DNA from: Macrostomum hystrix
Taxonomy: Eukaryota; Platyhelminthes; Macrostomidae
Length of the DNA stretch: 64,000 nt
NCBI GenBank assembly: GCA_950097015.1
Contig: CATNEN010000001.1
Span: forward strand, 14,749,001 to 14,813,000
Reading direction: 5' to 3'
The first letter of the stretch is position 1. Each line of letters begins with the position of its first letter. Shown here one piece after another: positions 23,095 to 36,400 of the stretch. The position numbers were made by a program, and so were the translations under genes. Under the pieces are notes generated by a model. That model ran no database searches. It had not been told where the DNA came from and worked only from the letters and a program-made list of their open reading frames with translations.

Positions 23095-24860
23095 CTTTTC
23101 TCATTTATTCTACTTCATCTACCCCTTCTACCCCATTCAATCTTCCCCTTCTACCCCACTCAATCTTGCCTTTCTACCCCATTCAATCTTCCCCTTCTAC
23201 CCTATTCAATCTACCCCTTCTCCCCTTTCAATCTTCCCCTTCTACACCATTCAATCTTCACTTTCTACCCCATTCAATCTTCCCCTTCTACACTATTCAA
23301 TCTTCCCCTTCTACCCCATTCAATCTTCCCCTTCTACCCCATTCAATCTTCCCCTTCTACCCCATTCAATCTTCCCCTTCTATCCCATTCAATCTTCCCC
23401 TTCTACCCCATTCAATCTTCCCCTTCTATCCCATTCAATCTTCCCCTTCTACCCCATTCAATCTTCCCCTTCTACCCCATTCAATTTTTCCCTTCTACCC
23501 CATTCAATCTTCCCCTTCTACCCCATTCAATCTTCCCCTTCTATCCCATTCAATCTTCCCCTTCTACCCCATTCAATCTTCCCCTTCTACCCCATTCAAT
23601 CTTCCCCTTCTACCCCATTCAATCTTCCCCTTCTATCCCATTCAATCTTCCCCTTCTACCCCATTCAATCTTCCCCTTCTACCCCATTCAATTTTTCCCT
23701 TCTACCCCATTCAATCTTCCCCTTCTACCCCATTCAATCTTCCCCTTCTATCCCATTCAATCTTCCCCTTCTACCCCATTCAATCTACTCATTCTACCCC
23801 ATTCAATCTACCCCTTCTACCCCATTCAATCTACCCCTTCTACCCCATTCAATCTAACCCTTCTACCCCATTCAATCTACCCCTTCTCCCCTTTCAATCT
23901 TCCCCTTCTACCCCATTCAATCTTGCCCATCTACCCTATTCAATCTACCCCTTCTCCCCTTTCAATCTTCCCCTTCTACACCATTCAATCCTCAATTTCT
24001 ACCCCATTCAATCTTGCCCATCTACCCTATTCAATCTACCCCTTCTCCCCTTTCAATCTTCCCCTTCTACACCATTCAATCTTCACTTTCTACCCCATTC
24101 AATCTTGCCTTTCTACACTATTCAATCTTCCCCTTCTACCCCATTCAATCTTCCCCTTCTACCCCATTCAATCTTCCCCTTCTACCCCATTCAATTTTTC
24201 CCTTCTACCCCATTCAATCTTCCCTTTCTACCCCATTCAATCTTCCCTTTCTACCCCATTCAATCTTCCCTTTCTACCCCATTCAATCTTGCCTTTCTAC
24301 ACTATTCAATCTTCCCCTTCTACCCCATTCAATCTTCCCCTTCTACCCCATTCAATCTTCCCCTTCTACCCCATTCAATCTTCCCCTTCTACCCCATTCA
24401 ATCTTCCCCTTCTACCCCATTCAATCTTCCCCTTCTACCCCATTCAATCTTCCCCTTCTACCCCATTCAATCTTCCCCTTCTACCCCATTCAATCTTCCC
24501 CTTCTATCCCATTCAATCTTCCCCTTCTACCCCATTCAATCTTCCCCTTCTACCCCATTCAATCTTCCCCTTCTATCCCATTCAATCTTCCCCTTCTACC
24601 CCATTCAATCTTCCTCTTCTATCCCATTCAATCTTCCCCTTCTACCCCATTCAATCTTCCCCTTCTACCCCATTCAATCTACCCCTTCTCCCCTTTCAAT
24701 CTTCCCCTTCTACCCCATTCAATCTTGCCCATCTACCCCTTCTCCCCTTTCAATCTTCCCCTTCTACCCCATTCAATCTTGCCCTTCTACCCCATTCAAT
24801 CTTGCCCTTCTACCCCATTCAATCTACTCCTTCTACCCCATTCAATCTTCCCTTTCTCTT
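23095..24860 (+). repeat. 23-bp minisatellite (CCCCTTCTACCCCATTCAAT...)
   Basis: About seventy-five copies of a 23-bp unit, core CTTCTACCCCATTCAATCTT. Since 23 is not a multiple of three and the unit lacks stops, all three forward frames stay open and give the same 23-residue repeat. This explains the 600-residue ORF here. Variants (TATCCC, CTACACC, CTCCCCTTTC) mark duplicated sub-blocks. Confidence 0.95.
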
Positions 24861-25480
24861 GCATCTTTAAACTACCCCTTCTACCCCTATGAAATACAAT
24901 ACCCCTTATTAGTCTTATCAATAGTATTTCTGCGCTATTATTCCAGCATATTCTGCTCCAACTCAAGCTAATATATACTATTGGCCCAGGAAAGTGATAA
25001 TCTTCTTGGAAAAAAGCAAAAAAATTAGACCGCTTACACTCAGATTCTGTTAAATGCATTAAATGCAAAGGAACTATCAGTATTCTCACACATTCCAATA
25101 GTTAGCCATTGCTGATGTCTGTATAAAAATCTGGTACTAAGCAAAAAACAAAAAATGGTTATTTAATGCTTTGCTTTTCAGTCTGTCTGTCTGCTGAGTG
25201 TCGGATCACACAGTCCAAATCAGCAGGCGATCAACTTTCCTCTAAGTCCGGAAACGCGAATCGTTTTGCACTCCATTGCTCAACTTTCACATCTATATAT
25301 TTTTGTGTGAGAATCTGAGAGACTGAGTCAGAAAATATAAGTTACTGTAGCTTTCGTGAAAATACCAGGCCAGGCTTATAGCCCAGTGATTGATATGTCA
25401 GAACTGCGTGTCCATCCTTATGTGCTCACTTCTCAATTGTCGAATCCAGATTAATCTAAATCATCCAGACAGCCAACAAG
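24861..25480. other. Unique spacer, no gene seen
   Basis: AT-rich sequence between two minisatellites. No feature could be supported. Confidence 0.5.
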
Positions 25481-25484
25481 CTAT

Positions 25485-26415
25485 ATACTTCTCCCCTGCC
25501 ACTCTACTTCTCCCCTGCCACTCTACTTCTCCCCTGCCACTCTACTTCTCCCCCTACCACCCTACTTCTCCCCCTGCACTCTACTTCTCTCCCTGCCACT
25601 CTACTTCTCCCTGCCTACTTCTGCCCCTGCCACTCTACTTCTCCCCCTGCCTAGTTCCCCCTGCGACTCTACTTCTCCCTGCCTACTTCTCCCCCCTGCC
25701 ACTTTACTTCTCCCCCTGCACTCTACTTCTCTCTCTGCCACTCTACTTCTGCCTGCCACTCTACTTCTCCCCCTACCACCCTACTTCTCCCCCTGCACTC
25801 TACTTCTCTCCCTGCCACTCTACTTCTCCCTGCCTACTTCTGCCCCTGCCACTCTACTTCTCCCCCTGCCTAGTTCCCCCTGCGACTCTACTTCTCCCTG
25901 CCTACTTCTCCCCCCTGCCACTTTACTTCTCCCCCTGCACTCTACTTCTCTCTCTGCCACTCTACTTCTGCCTGCCACTCTACTTCTCCCCCTACCACCC
26001 TACTTCTCCCCCTGCCACTCTACTTCTCCCCCTGCACTCTACTTCTCCCCCTACCACTCTACTTCTCCCCCTACCACCCTACTTCTCCCCCTGCACTCTA
26101 CTTATTCCCGCCTACTTCTGCCCCTGCCACTCTACTTCTCCCTCTGCCTAGTTCCCCCTGCGACTCTACTTCTCCCCCCTGCCACTCTACTTCAGCCCCT
26201 GCCACTCTATTTCCCCCGCTACCACCCTACTTCTCCCCCTGCCACTCTACTTCTTTCCCTGCACTCTACTTCTTTCCCTGCACTCTACTTCTCTCCCTGC
26301 CACTCTACTTCAGCCTGCAACTCTACTTCTCCTCCCCCTGCATTCTACTTCTCCCCCTGCACTCTACTTCTCTCCCTGCCACTCTACTTCTCCCTGCCAC
26401 TTTACTTCTGCCACC
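25485..26415 (+). repeat. About 20-bp C-rich minisatellite with a roughly 220-bp higher-order unit
   Basis: Units on the theme CTACTTCTCCCCCTGCCACT. A composite block of about 220 bp, recognisable by CCTAGTTCCCCCTGCGACTC, is present twice in tandem almost unchanged, with a third partial match near 26150. The + strand is nearly free of G. Confidence 0.92.
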
Positions 26416-27333
26416 ATGACACCATGCCACTATTCTTATTCTGCCAACTCCCGAAATTTTAATTAATCATTCGTAAATAAAATACAATAAAAGACTCCTA
26501 CTACTTGTCAGTAGAACGATAGTATCATGTACAGAAAACTAAGGCAACATGACAAAAGAATTCTGAAATAACTTTTTTGTTTAGTAGAACTGAGCCTCAT
26601 AAATATTTAGATTCAATATTTAGTTTTATTAGCACAAGTGAATTATCTCGAGCACATGTAAGCACACAGGTGAAACGCAAACTTTTATTTGAAACCAAGA
26701 AAACTTATTTAAAAGTGCACACTGTTAGTAAAACAAACAGAATACCTTCACAGCCCAATTCGTTGAATAGTAATTATTATCATAAATTATAACGTTATTT
26801 AAACAAACAAAAAACAATGGTCCTTAAACACAAATTGCAGTTTAAAGTGGTCCTGAAATTTATTTACAATTTTCGCTAACAAAAATACACAACAAGAACG
26901 TCGCTTACAAAGGAATGTGAGAAATGATATACTCAAACAAACAGATAAACAAAATGAATCAAAATCTGGTTGCTTATAAACAAATCTAAGTGTTATAGAT
27001 ATGCTCAATACACAATTGGCTAAGCAAAAAAGTGCTGAGATTTACGGCGAGAAAATACATTTTTCAACACATATCGGAAATCTTTGAAATAATCGAAATC
27101 AACTTTTTCGACGCATATCGGCCAACAAAAAGCTGTTCTTGTTGGTAAGATTTCTTCTTGGATTCTTCGCTCTAACTAAGAAGCTAAAAAACCCGCTTTG
27201 TTAAAATATTTGTTTTATGAGCTAAATCAAAAGTTTGAAATATGAATCGGATTGGCCTCTTAACTATACGGGATAAGAGTCAGCGTTAAATGTTGAACCT
27301 TAAAAAATGTTTAAAAAGTCACAAGAGTAGTTG
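26416..27333. other. 3' flank of TRAF7, otherwise empty
   Basis: AT-rich sequence downstream of the TRAF7 stop on the minus strand. A minus-strand AATAAA (TTTATT on +, 26859-26864) lies about 470 bp past the stop and could be its polyadenylation signal. No other feature seen. Confidence 0.4.
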
Positions 27334-30300
27334 CTACGGCACCCAAACTCGCATAGAGCAATCGGCTGACCCTGAGAACAGTCTGCCATTGGCCACGGCC
27401 ATCGCTGTCACAATGCCCTGATGCCGTTGAAGTGTCTGGGTGCGCATCATATTGTGAAGGCTCCACACGGCCACGGTCATGTCGTGCGAGCCAGACAGCA
27501 GCTTCAGGCCGGCGCTGGTTCGCATCACTGACAAACAGCTCACCTGGCGGGGAAATATTGGTCATAATGTTTCAGCACAGATCTTATGACCAATGATGAC
27601 CCTTTAATGACCCACAAACTGAGGATCTGATGAAACACAAACTGAGGATCTGATGACCCACAAACTGAGGATCTGATAATCCCACAAACTGAGGATCTGA
27701 TAATCCCACAAACTGAGGATCTGATGACCCACAAACTGAGGATCTGATAATCCCACAAACTGAGGATCTGATAATCCCACAAACTGAGGATCTGATAATC
27801 CCACAAACTGAGGATCTGATAATCACACAAACTGATGACTGATAATCCCACAAACTGAGGATCTGATAATCACACAAACTGATGACTGATAATCCCACAA
27901 ACTGAGGATCTGATAATCCCACAAACTGAGGATCTGATAATCACACAAACTGATGACTGATAATCCCACAAACTGAGGATCTGATAATCCCACAAACTGA
28001 GGATCTGATAATCACACAAACTGATGACTGATAATCCCACAAACTGAGGATCTGATAATCCCACAAACTGAGGATCTGATAATCACACAAACTGATGACT
28101 GATAATCCCACAAACTGAGGATCTGATAATCACACAAACTGATGACTGATAATCCCACAAACTGAGGATCTGATAATCCCACAAACTGAGGATCTGATAA
28201 TCACACAAACTGATGACTGATAATCCCACAAACTGAGGATCTGATAATCACACAAACTGATGACTGATAATCCCACAAACTGAGGATCTGATGACCCACA
28301 AACTGAGGATCTGATGAAACACAAACTGAGGATCTGATAATCCCACAAACTGAGGATCTGATGACCCACAAACTGATGATCTGATAATCCCACAAACTGA
28401 GGATCTGATGACCCACAAACTGAGGATCTGATGAAACACAAACTGAGGATCTGATGAAACACAAACTGAGGATCGAATAATCCCACAAACTGAGGATCTG
28501 ATAATCCCACAAACTGAGGATCTGATAATCCCACAAACTGAGGATCTGATAATCCCACAAACTGAGGATCTGATAATCCCACAAACTGAGGATCTGATGA
28601 CCCACAAACTGAGGATCTGATGAAACACAAACTGAGGATCTGATAATCCCACAAACTGATGACTGATAATCCCACAAACTGATGACTGATAATCCCACAA
28701 ACTGAGGATCTGATGACCCACAAACTGAGGATCTGATGAAACACAAACTGAGGATCTGATGAAACACAAACTGAGGATCGAATAATCCCACAAACTGAGG
28801 ATCTGATAATCCCACAAACTGAGGATCTGATGAAACAAACTGAGGATCTGATGAAACAAACTGAGGATCTGATGAAACACAAACTGAGGATCTGATAAGC
28901 CCACAAACTGAGGATCTGATAAGCCCACAAACTGAGGATCTGATAAGCCCACAAACTGAGGATCTGATAATCCCACAAACTGAGGATCTGATAATCCCAC
29001 AAACTGAGGATCTGATAATCCCACAAACTGACGATCTGATAATCCCACAAACTGAGGATCTGATAACCCACAAACTGATGATCTGATAATCCCACAAACT
29101 GAGGATCTGATAATCCCACAAACTGAGGATCTGATAATCCCACAAGCTAAGGATCTGATAATCCCACAAATTGAGGATCTGATGATCCCACATACTGAGG
29201 TTCTGATTACAAACCAAATGTACTTTTATTACAACAAATTTGCCAACCATCAACAGTGCTCACCTGGCCAGAGTGCCCCTTGAGTACATGCGCCGGCTCA
29301 GAAGCGGCAGTGGATTCTCGTTTTGCCCTATTCAGAACCTGCGCCTGATTGGCTTTACCGTCGGACAATTTCTGCGCATTTTCCGCACCTTTTGCTGAGG
29401 AATTTTGCGACTTTGTTGCACCCGCAGTCGACTCGCTGTCACTGTCAGGACCGCTCGATGCAGCGGCTGCAACACTCGATGAAGCAGCGGCTTCGTCAGC
29501 CTCCCAGACTAGCAGGGAGCCGCTGCCAGTGCCCGCGATGATGAAATCTGGCAGCACAAGCTGAACGCAATGGACATTGTTAGTTTCCTCGTCTGTGCAC
29601 AACGACCGAACTTTTGAAAAGTTCGTTAATTCAATTAAGGTCACGGCGTTGCCGCTGCCAACGTAGAGCAGCTGCTGGCTGACGACCAGGGCTCGAACCC
29701 AGCGCGAGAAGCCTGTTAGGGTGCGCTTACACTCCCTTGTGGCCAGATCCCACACTTTCACTACGTTTAACGAGCCCGAAAATAGGTAGAACTTGGATAC
29801 GCAGAGGGTGCTAACACTCTCTGTGTGGCCGACCACAACCTGAAGAAAGTTTGGAGAGCGAGTGTACATTAGGGGCAGGGAAAATTGGGGTTGGTCGGGG
29901 GCTAGTGTGCATTAGGGATAGGGAATATTGAGATTGGACGGGAGAGAGTGTACATTAGGGGCAGGGAAAATTGGGGTTGGACGGGAGCGAGTGTACATTA
30001 GGGGTAGGGAATATTGGGGTTGGACGGGAGCGAGTGTACATTAGGGGTAGGGAAAATTGGGGTTGGACGGGAGCGAGTGTACATTAGGGGTAGGGAAAAT
30101 TGAGGTTGGACGGGAGCGAGTGTACATTAGGGGCAGGGAATATTGGGGTTGGACGGGAGCGAGTGTACATTAGGGGTAGGGAATATTGAATATTGGTCGG
30201 AGCGAGTGTACATTAGGGGCAGGGAATATTGGGGTTGGACGGGAGCGAGTGTACATTAGGGGCAGGGAATATTGGGGTTGGACGGGAGCGAGTGTACATT

Positions 30301-33300
30301 AGGGGTAGGGAATATTGAATATTGGTCGGAGCGAGTGTACACAAGTCACCATAATAGAAATTACCTGCAAGCAGCTGCCAAAGTTGGCTGAAGTAGGGGC
30401 CACATCCCACACTCGCACTGTGCTATCCTGCGAGCCAGAGAACAGCACAGAACCCGACAGAGCCAATGACAGCGCTGGTCCCGTATGCCCGTCTAAAGTT
30501 TTCAACAACTCATTCGAGCTGCCAACCTGCCACATTTTAACAGACTTGTCACCGCTGGCCGAATATAAATAATCGCCACCAACTAGCAGGCACCAAATCG
30601 GTCCCCGGTGACCAACAAAAGTGCCCAAACATTTGAAAGTTTGCCAAGCGTGACCGCCGGGTTGTAGGCTAGCTAGGCAGGCCATCTGTTCGTTGACCAG
30701 AGCCAGGGCTTCCTGTAGTCTCTCGTGCTTGGCCTGGGAATCGACAAGGAGGTCCTGGTGCTCCGATTGGACCATGTCCAGAGTGAGGAAGCGCTCCTCA
30801 ATGTGCCGATCTAGACGATCGAGACGATCAACAACTGTGCCCAGCATGGAGCGAAGAAACTCAAGGTCGCGCGAGCGCTCATCCATTTGGTCTTGAAGGT
30901 GCCGGATCTAAACAAACAGGGTTGCGGCACACGATTCAGCTACTTATAGTAGTCTAACATCGATAATAAAAACTATGCGTGAAAAATTACTAGCGACCTC
31001 ATAACTGGCAGAATTAAAAAAGAATCCAACCTTAAGATCTAAATTATTTTCTGAAGAATCCAACCTGAAGATCTGAAGTCGTTCCTGAAAAATCTAACTT
31101 AAAGATCTCAGGAATTTTTTTAAAATCTAACCTGAAAATCTAAAGCGATTCCTGAAGAATCTGAGCTGGAGATCTGAAGTAATTCCTGAAGAATTTAACC
31201 TTAAGATCTGAAGTAATTCCTGCATAATCCAACCTGAAGATCTAAATTATTTCCTGAAGAATCTAACCTGAAGATCTAAATTATTTCCTGAAGAATCCAA
31301 CCTGAAGATCTAAATTAATTCCTGAAGAATCTAACCTGAAGATCTGAAGTAGTTCCTGAAGATAACTTGAAGATCTCAGGAATTTTTAAAAAATCTAACC
31401 TGAAAATCTAAAGCAATTCCTGAAGAATCTAAGCTGGAGATCTGAAGTAATTCCACCTGAAGATCTGAAGTAAATCCTGAAGAATCTAACCTAGAGATCT
31501 GAAGTAATTCCTGAAAAATACAATCTGAAGATCTAAAGTAGGGGTCGGCAAACGACGTCTTCTTCTCAACGGAGAAGAGATGACAGGGGGATGAGACACA
31601 AGAGAGATGAGACACGAAGGATTAGAAACACGTGAAATATAGGACACGGGAGAGATAAGACACGGGAGAGATGAGACACGGGGAGAGATGAGACACGGGA
31701 GAGATGAGACACGGGAGAGATGAAACACGGGAGAGATGAGACACGGGAGAGATGAGACATGGGAGAGATGAGACATGGGAGAGATGAGACATGAGAGAGA
31801 TGAGACATGGGAGAGATGAGACATGGGAGAGATGAAACACGGGAGAGATGAGACACGGGAGAGATGAGACATGGGAGAGATGAGACATGGGAGAGATGAG
31901 ACATGGGAGAGATAAGACGCGGGAGAGATGAGACACGGGAGAGATGAGACACGGGAGAGATGAGACACGGGAGAGATGAAACACGGGAGAGATGAGACAC
32001 GGGAGAGATGAGACATGGGAGAGATGAGACATGGGAGAGATGAGACATGGGAGAGATGAGACATGGGAGAGATGAAACACGGGAGAGATGAGACACGGGA
32101 GAGATGAGACATGGGAGAGATGAGACATGGGAGAGATGAGACATGGGAGAGATAAGACGCGGGAGAGATGAGACACGGGAGAGATGAGACACGGGAGAGA
32201 TGAAATGGAATGGAATGGGTCGGATTTGAGAGCTTTAAGGGCCGCATCTGGCCCGTGGGTCGGAGTTTGCCGGCCCCCTGATCTAAAGAAAATTCTGATA
32301 AAAATTCTAATCTGAAAATCTGAAGGAGCTTCTGAAGAATCCAACCTTCAGGTGATGTCCAACCTTAAGGGATCTGGGAAAAGTTAAAGAAAAACACAAA
32401 CCTGCTTTTCCATTCTCTGCCTAGTCGAAATGCAGGCGGGTGAACAAGAACTCGGTGAGGAGCCGCTGCCGCAGCCACCGCCACCGCCGCCACCGCCGCC
32501 ACCTGAACAGTTGAGCTCGTGCTCAGGGAGGTCTCGCAGTTTAAAATACTTGCCGCAGCGTTTGCCGCATGCCGCAGGGCTATGAGGACAGGAGGACTCG
32601 TGCTCAGTCCGCGCGGCTAAACGAATCTCAGCGGAGCAACCATCGGGATCTACTTCGTAGCTAGCAGCACCGCTGCCACAGCCACCATTGCTGCTGCTGT
32701 TGCAGCCCAATAGAGAGGACGGCGATGTCAGGCCGGAATCTGGCGACTCGGCCGACGGTCGAAGCTTTGGTCGAAGGCCGTAGCGACAGCGGATAAGGAG
32801 GTCGCCGACCTGGTCGCAGAGAGCCAAATTGACAACCAACGGCTTGGCGGCAGTGCGATGACGAGGGCAGTCCACTGTCAGTAGGTGTGAAACATTTAAT
32901 ATTATAGCATTTCGGCTTATTAAACTACTTTAAGTAACGCAATTAGAATATTTCGATCCCTTTTAGTGACACTAACACGACCGCAGCTATGGCGCGGCGC
33001 ATGTGAAGGCTGCGTACGGCTGTTCAGTCCATGGACTGGGGGGCACGCCACACCCACCATCAATTATCCCAGCTGATGCTGGTACCCATTTAACAGCTGG
33101 ATGAACTGAAGCAATGCAGAGTTAAGTTTCTTGCTTATGGACACATATTGTTCCAATGGATCCGGGAATCGAACCCCCGACATTCAAATCATGAGTTCGA
33201 CGCTCAAACCTTTAGGCTACAACCCCCATAAAAGATACTAATCAAGAAATTTAATAGCCTAATATAAATAATAGTACATATGCCGAACCTGTTTCTTCCG

Positions 33301-33436
33301 CAATGCAGCGATGACAGAAACTGTCGCCGCATGCGGCTGTGAATGGATTAACAAACACGCAGCCGCAGAGTCGGCACATCAGGCCCTCCGGCGGAGGCGA
33401 CACAAACACAATGGGCGGCGGGTCAGCTTCGGGATC
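27334..33436 (-). CDS. TRAF7: TRAF7 E3 ubiquitin ligase: RING, zinc finger, coiled coil, seven WD40 (first exon(s) not found)
   Basis: Cytoplasmic/nuclear E3 ligase of the TRAF7 type, known elsewhere as a scaffold for MEKK3 and JNK signalling. Exons in transcript order: 33436-33289, 32874-32402, 30907-30365, 29839-29264, 27543-27334. Phases agree and give 649 residues plus stop. Exon A has the RING start (CRLCGCVF, then ACGDSFCHRC, with D where H is usual), and exon B completes it (DCPRHR) and adds a Cys/His-rich TRAF-type finger and a Gly-rich run. Exon C has a coiled coil containing LEFLRSMLG, then WD1-2 (GTFVGHRGPIWCL, SGDKSVKMW). Exon D has WD3-5 plus a Ser/Ala-rich insertion, and exon E WD6-7 (HDMTVAVW, ADCSMRVW). 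An acceptor at 33437 shows that at least one upstream exon exists; I could not find it. Confidence 0.92.
27595..29210 (-). repeat. 24-bp minisatellite (TRAF7 last intron)
   Basis: About sixty-five copies of a 24-bp unit, on the + strand CACAAACTGAGGATCTGATA followed by ATCC. Variants ending GATGACC or GATGAAA are shorter. Blocks of variants recur, so the array grew by segmental steps. It occupies nearly the whole intron between WD40 exons D and E. Confidence 0.95.
29850..30345 (-). repeat. About 43-bp minisatellite (TRAF7 intron between exons C and D)
   Basis: About eleven copies of a 43-bp unit containing, on +, GGGAGCGAGTGTACATTAGG and GGTAGGGAATATTGGGGTTG. It fills the intron almost from splice site to splice site. 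Confidence 0.92.
31010..31545 (-). repeat. Degenerate 34-bp minisatellite (TRAF7 intron between exons B and C)
   Basis: Imperfect units of about 34 bp, on + CCTGAAGATCTGAAGTAATT and CCTGAAGAATCTAA. Older-looking than most arrays here. Copies reappear at 32280-32350 on the far side of the 16-bp array, so the latter probably expanded or inserted within this one. Confidence 0.85.
31570..32205 (-). repeat. 16-bp minisatellite GAGACACGGGAGAGAT (TRAF7 intron)
   Basis: About forty copies of GAGACACGGGAGAGAT, with a variant GAGACATGGGAGAGAT and blocks that recur in the same order. Sixteen-bp units without stops keep all three minus-strand frames open, so the 200-250 residue ORFs are artefacts. Confidence 0.94.
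32985..33232 (-). repeat. SINE family 2 copy
   Basis: Read on the minus strand it starts with a tRNA-like head (GTAGCCTAAAGGTTTGAGCG as degenerate box A, GGGGGTTCGATTCCCGGATC as box B). It then has a body with AACTCTGCATTGC, CAGCTGTTAAATGGGTACCA, GCATCAGCTGGG and CAGTCCATGGACTG. It lies in the TRAF7 intron between exons A and B. Confidence 0.82.
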
Positions 33437-36400
33437 CTGAAATAATGCTATTTTCTATACATATCGGATAACAAATTGGAATATTGGACTAGCTAGTCAC
33501 ATCAATGTTTTATACTCCCACTCTTCTAAAAGGCTCCTTAGTGTTGCGTGCAAAAATAGCCAGATGCCTAACTGAATCAGAGGTCTATGCTTGAATGATT
33601 ATTCAAGGGTGTGGATTAACAACGCGCCCTGATGAGAGGTTTGCTAGTGGCGAGGTGATGAATTAGCCGTGTGTCGGATGGTGTTTGAAGGGTTTAGAAA
33701 ACTGGATTACGTCAAAAAAATATAACGAAATAAGAGAAATGTAACACCTCGCTAAAGAAAACAGTCTTCGTAGCAACCAATTTAAGAAAATGGTGTCTTA
33801 ACGAACGGCACAATGTTCTATTATTTAAAATAAGTCCATTTAGAATATTGCCAACGCGATATATTAAATATTCATATATTCAACTGACCGCTTGAAACCA
33901 GCAAAAGGCAAGTATGTTTTTTTCATTCTGCGATTTGGTTCGATTAGAATTTTTGGCCGATTAAAGGGTAAATGTTACAAATTCAAATTTCGCCAAAAAT
34001 GAAATAAAACGGTAAATTTTACAAGCCAAGGATAAAATGTTAGCAGAAAAGTGCAAAGTACCATAATACTACTCAGTATTGAAATCGTGTTCCTATATCC
34101 AAGACATGTCTTTGCCACTAGATTTTAGACTCGCGGTGGATATATGTGCGTGTGTCTGGCCTGGCGACTGTAAGGCACCCCATTCTACCCGGAATCCCAA
34201 ACCAGATCGTTTTCTTGAGAGAGAGAGAGAGAGAGAGAGAGAAGGCGCGGACCAGAACCCTCCCCTGAGACCAATCTGTTCTGCAAAGTAGAGAGAATAG
34301 AGAAATAAGGAATACACTTGCTACAGACGACAAATGATCATGATTCAGATGGACCTACACAATACTACACACGTTGTTAAGTCAAAGAGATATAAGGATA
34401 TGATTATAAATATTGTCTATCACACAAATGATAGCATAGCGAATGAATCCTTCCTTTACTAAAAAAATCTATTCGGCCTATTCATTTCTTTTATATCAAT
34501 TGGCGAGTGGAACTAACAAAATACAGCGAAATGTAAGATACTGAGTAGGAAAACTGTTTAGAGTTGGTATCATGCATTATTAATTGGACAAACTGGAGTC
34601 GACCGTGAGCACTGCTTGTCAGATAAGGATTTAAGGCTTCCTGCAAGTTACGAGCAGCTTTCATGGGTTCGCTTCATAACTTACTCGAAGCATGATTTGG
34701 TAATTTATAATTAGCCTAGTCTATAGATAAGAGGGATAAATTTTATGGACTTAAAGAGCCAATATTACTTTATGATACTGGATTATCAATATAGTTCTAG
34801 TTATTCTTTGAGACAGAGAAACTTCAAGCAACAGGCATAGTCGCTATCAACATGCACGGCTCAAATTGAGTAGAAAAAAACAGCTCTTATATACGCGGAA
34901 CATACTATTACTACTGGGGCAGAACCCCAGTGAGTAGCTCAGTATTAGTAAAAAGAAGGAAATTGGAAACTGACAGAGAAATCTAAATAGAGCCAGGTGC
35001 AGACAGGTGTAGTGTTAGGATAGGAAAGGCGGTTGGTGGCAAAAAATTCTAGGGGAGCTATGGCAAGCTCCAAGATTGGGAAAGCATTCGCGCGTATTTG
35101 CTCTGGCAAGCCCGGGTAAAAAGCTCGACTAGCTGCATTAGCTTCCAGAGCTTTTTATTCGGACCTTATATATTGCACTAGCACGCGAATTATGCATTTG
35201 TCTACTGACCGGTCGTGGGGCCTAAGGGAGGAAAATTTTGTTTTGTCATAAACCAAAGAAAGATCACAGTAATACCAGACTAGAAAGTGAATAATTTCGT
35301 ATTGACAACAAACAAGGCGGCACTAACACTCGCCACTACTCAAGATTTACGGGTAGGTACAGCAGAAGGGCAATTAATCAATTTTCTCGCTTCACTGTTT
35401 TTTAAGCCGTCGTTAAGCCGCTGGCCAGTGAGCCAAGGCGAACAGCTGGAAAAAATTTTCGTCCACTCTTTGACTACTCATTTTACTAACGCCTGAGACG
35501 CCACATCCGAAGGCTTTTTATGAGGCCAAGGGTGAAGAGTAACTCATTGCTAGAGTCCCAAGAGGATTTGTCCGGCAACCCTTGCTAGTTTTTTTCTGTT
35601 CTAAGGCAAGAAGAAGCAATTATTGTTGCTTTTTATTAGTCTTTTTTAACTCAAACGACAGACATTTTTCTACAAGCGCATAGAAACTGTACGTCTCATA
35701 ATGCTAAAAAGTTCAGATCTACCAGGGTACAGTAACTGCATTTTTTGTCTTCCAGAAACGTTTGTAGTAAAAATCCCCAAAAGGCAAGCTAAAAAAAACT
35801 GCGTTCGCTAGACAAGGCAAAAATAATGCAACCGTAGTATAACAAAAGAGAAAAATAGCTTCTAAAGTAAACTAAACCAGAAGCATTGGACGACATCGCG
35901 GAATCTCTACTTGGTTAAGTATGTTTTATCCACGCACGCATAATCGAATCGGTGGGTGAAGCTGGCTCTAATTTTCTCCGGATTAGCCTCTGGGGAAAAA
36001 TATGCACAGAGAGCTAGAGGGAGACAAGCAAGCAGGAAACATGGGCGAAAAATAGAGGCTGAGAACTTGAAGAGTGCAGACAAAAAGAGGCCAATTTTCA
36101 AAGTTGTATCCTTTCATAAAACTAAGGGAAAAATGGAAGTCTCAGCGAGTTGACAAAGAAAAAAAACTCGACGCCGAAAAAGAAAATTACTCACTCACTA
36201 ATCTGATGTCGGGGAAAAGCTAGTTAAACTTAAAGCTATCATGGCCACCGAACGCTTTGAAAAAAAACGTCTAAATTATTGTGCCAATTATCTCTAGCCC
36301 AATGATGATGAATTCCTGATCTCGAATTTCAATTCGAATTTGAACAGTATAAGAAAAGAAATTGATTTACAGTTTAGAACTAAGTCCCGAAGATTAAAGT

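Noticed and set aside
23166-24971. 601-residue ORF on the plus strand (Pro/Ser/Phe-rich 23-residue repeat)
   Set aside because: The 23-bp tandem unit has no stop in any forward frame, so all three frames give the same long repeat protein. No start context, splice signal or non-repeat domain supports a gene.
28130-29253. ORFs of 266-350 residues on the minus strand in the TRAF7 last intron
   Set aside because: They are the 24-bp minisatellite read in three frames and lie between two well-defined WD40 exons.
31486-32344. Minus-strand Ser/Leu/Pro-rich ORFs in a TRAF7 intron
   Set aside because: Sixteen-bp repeat without stops; the flanking exons join in phase without them.
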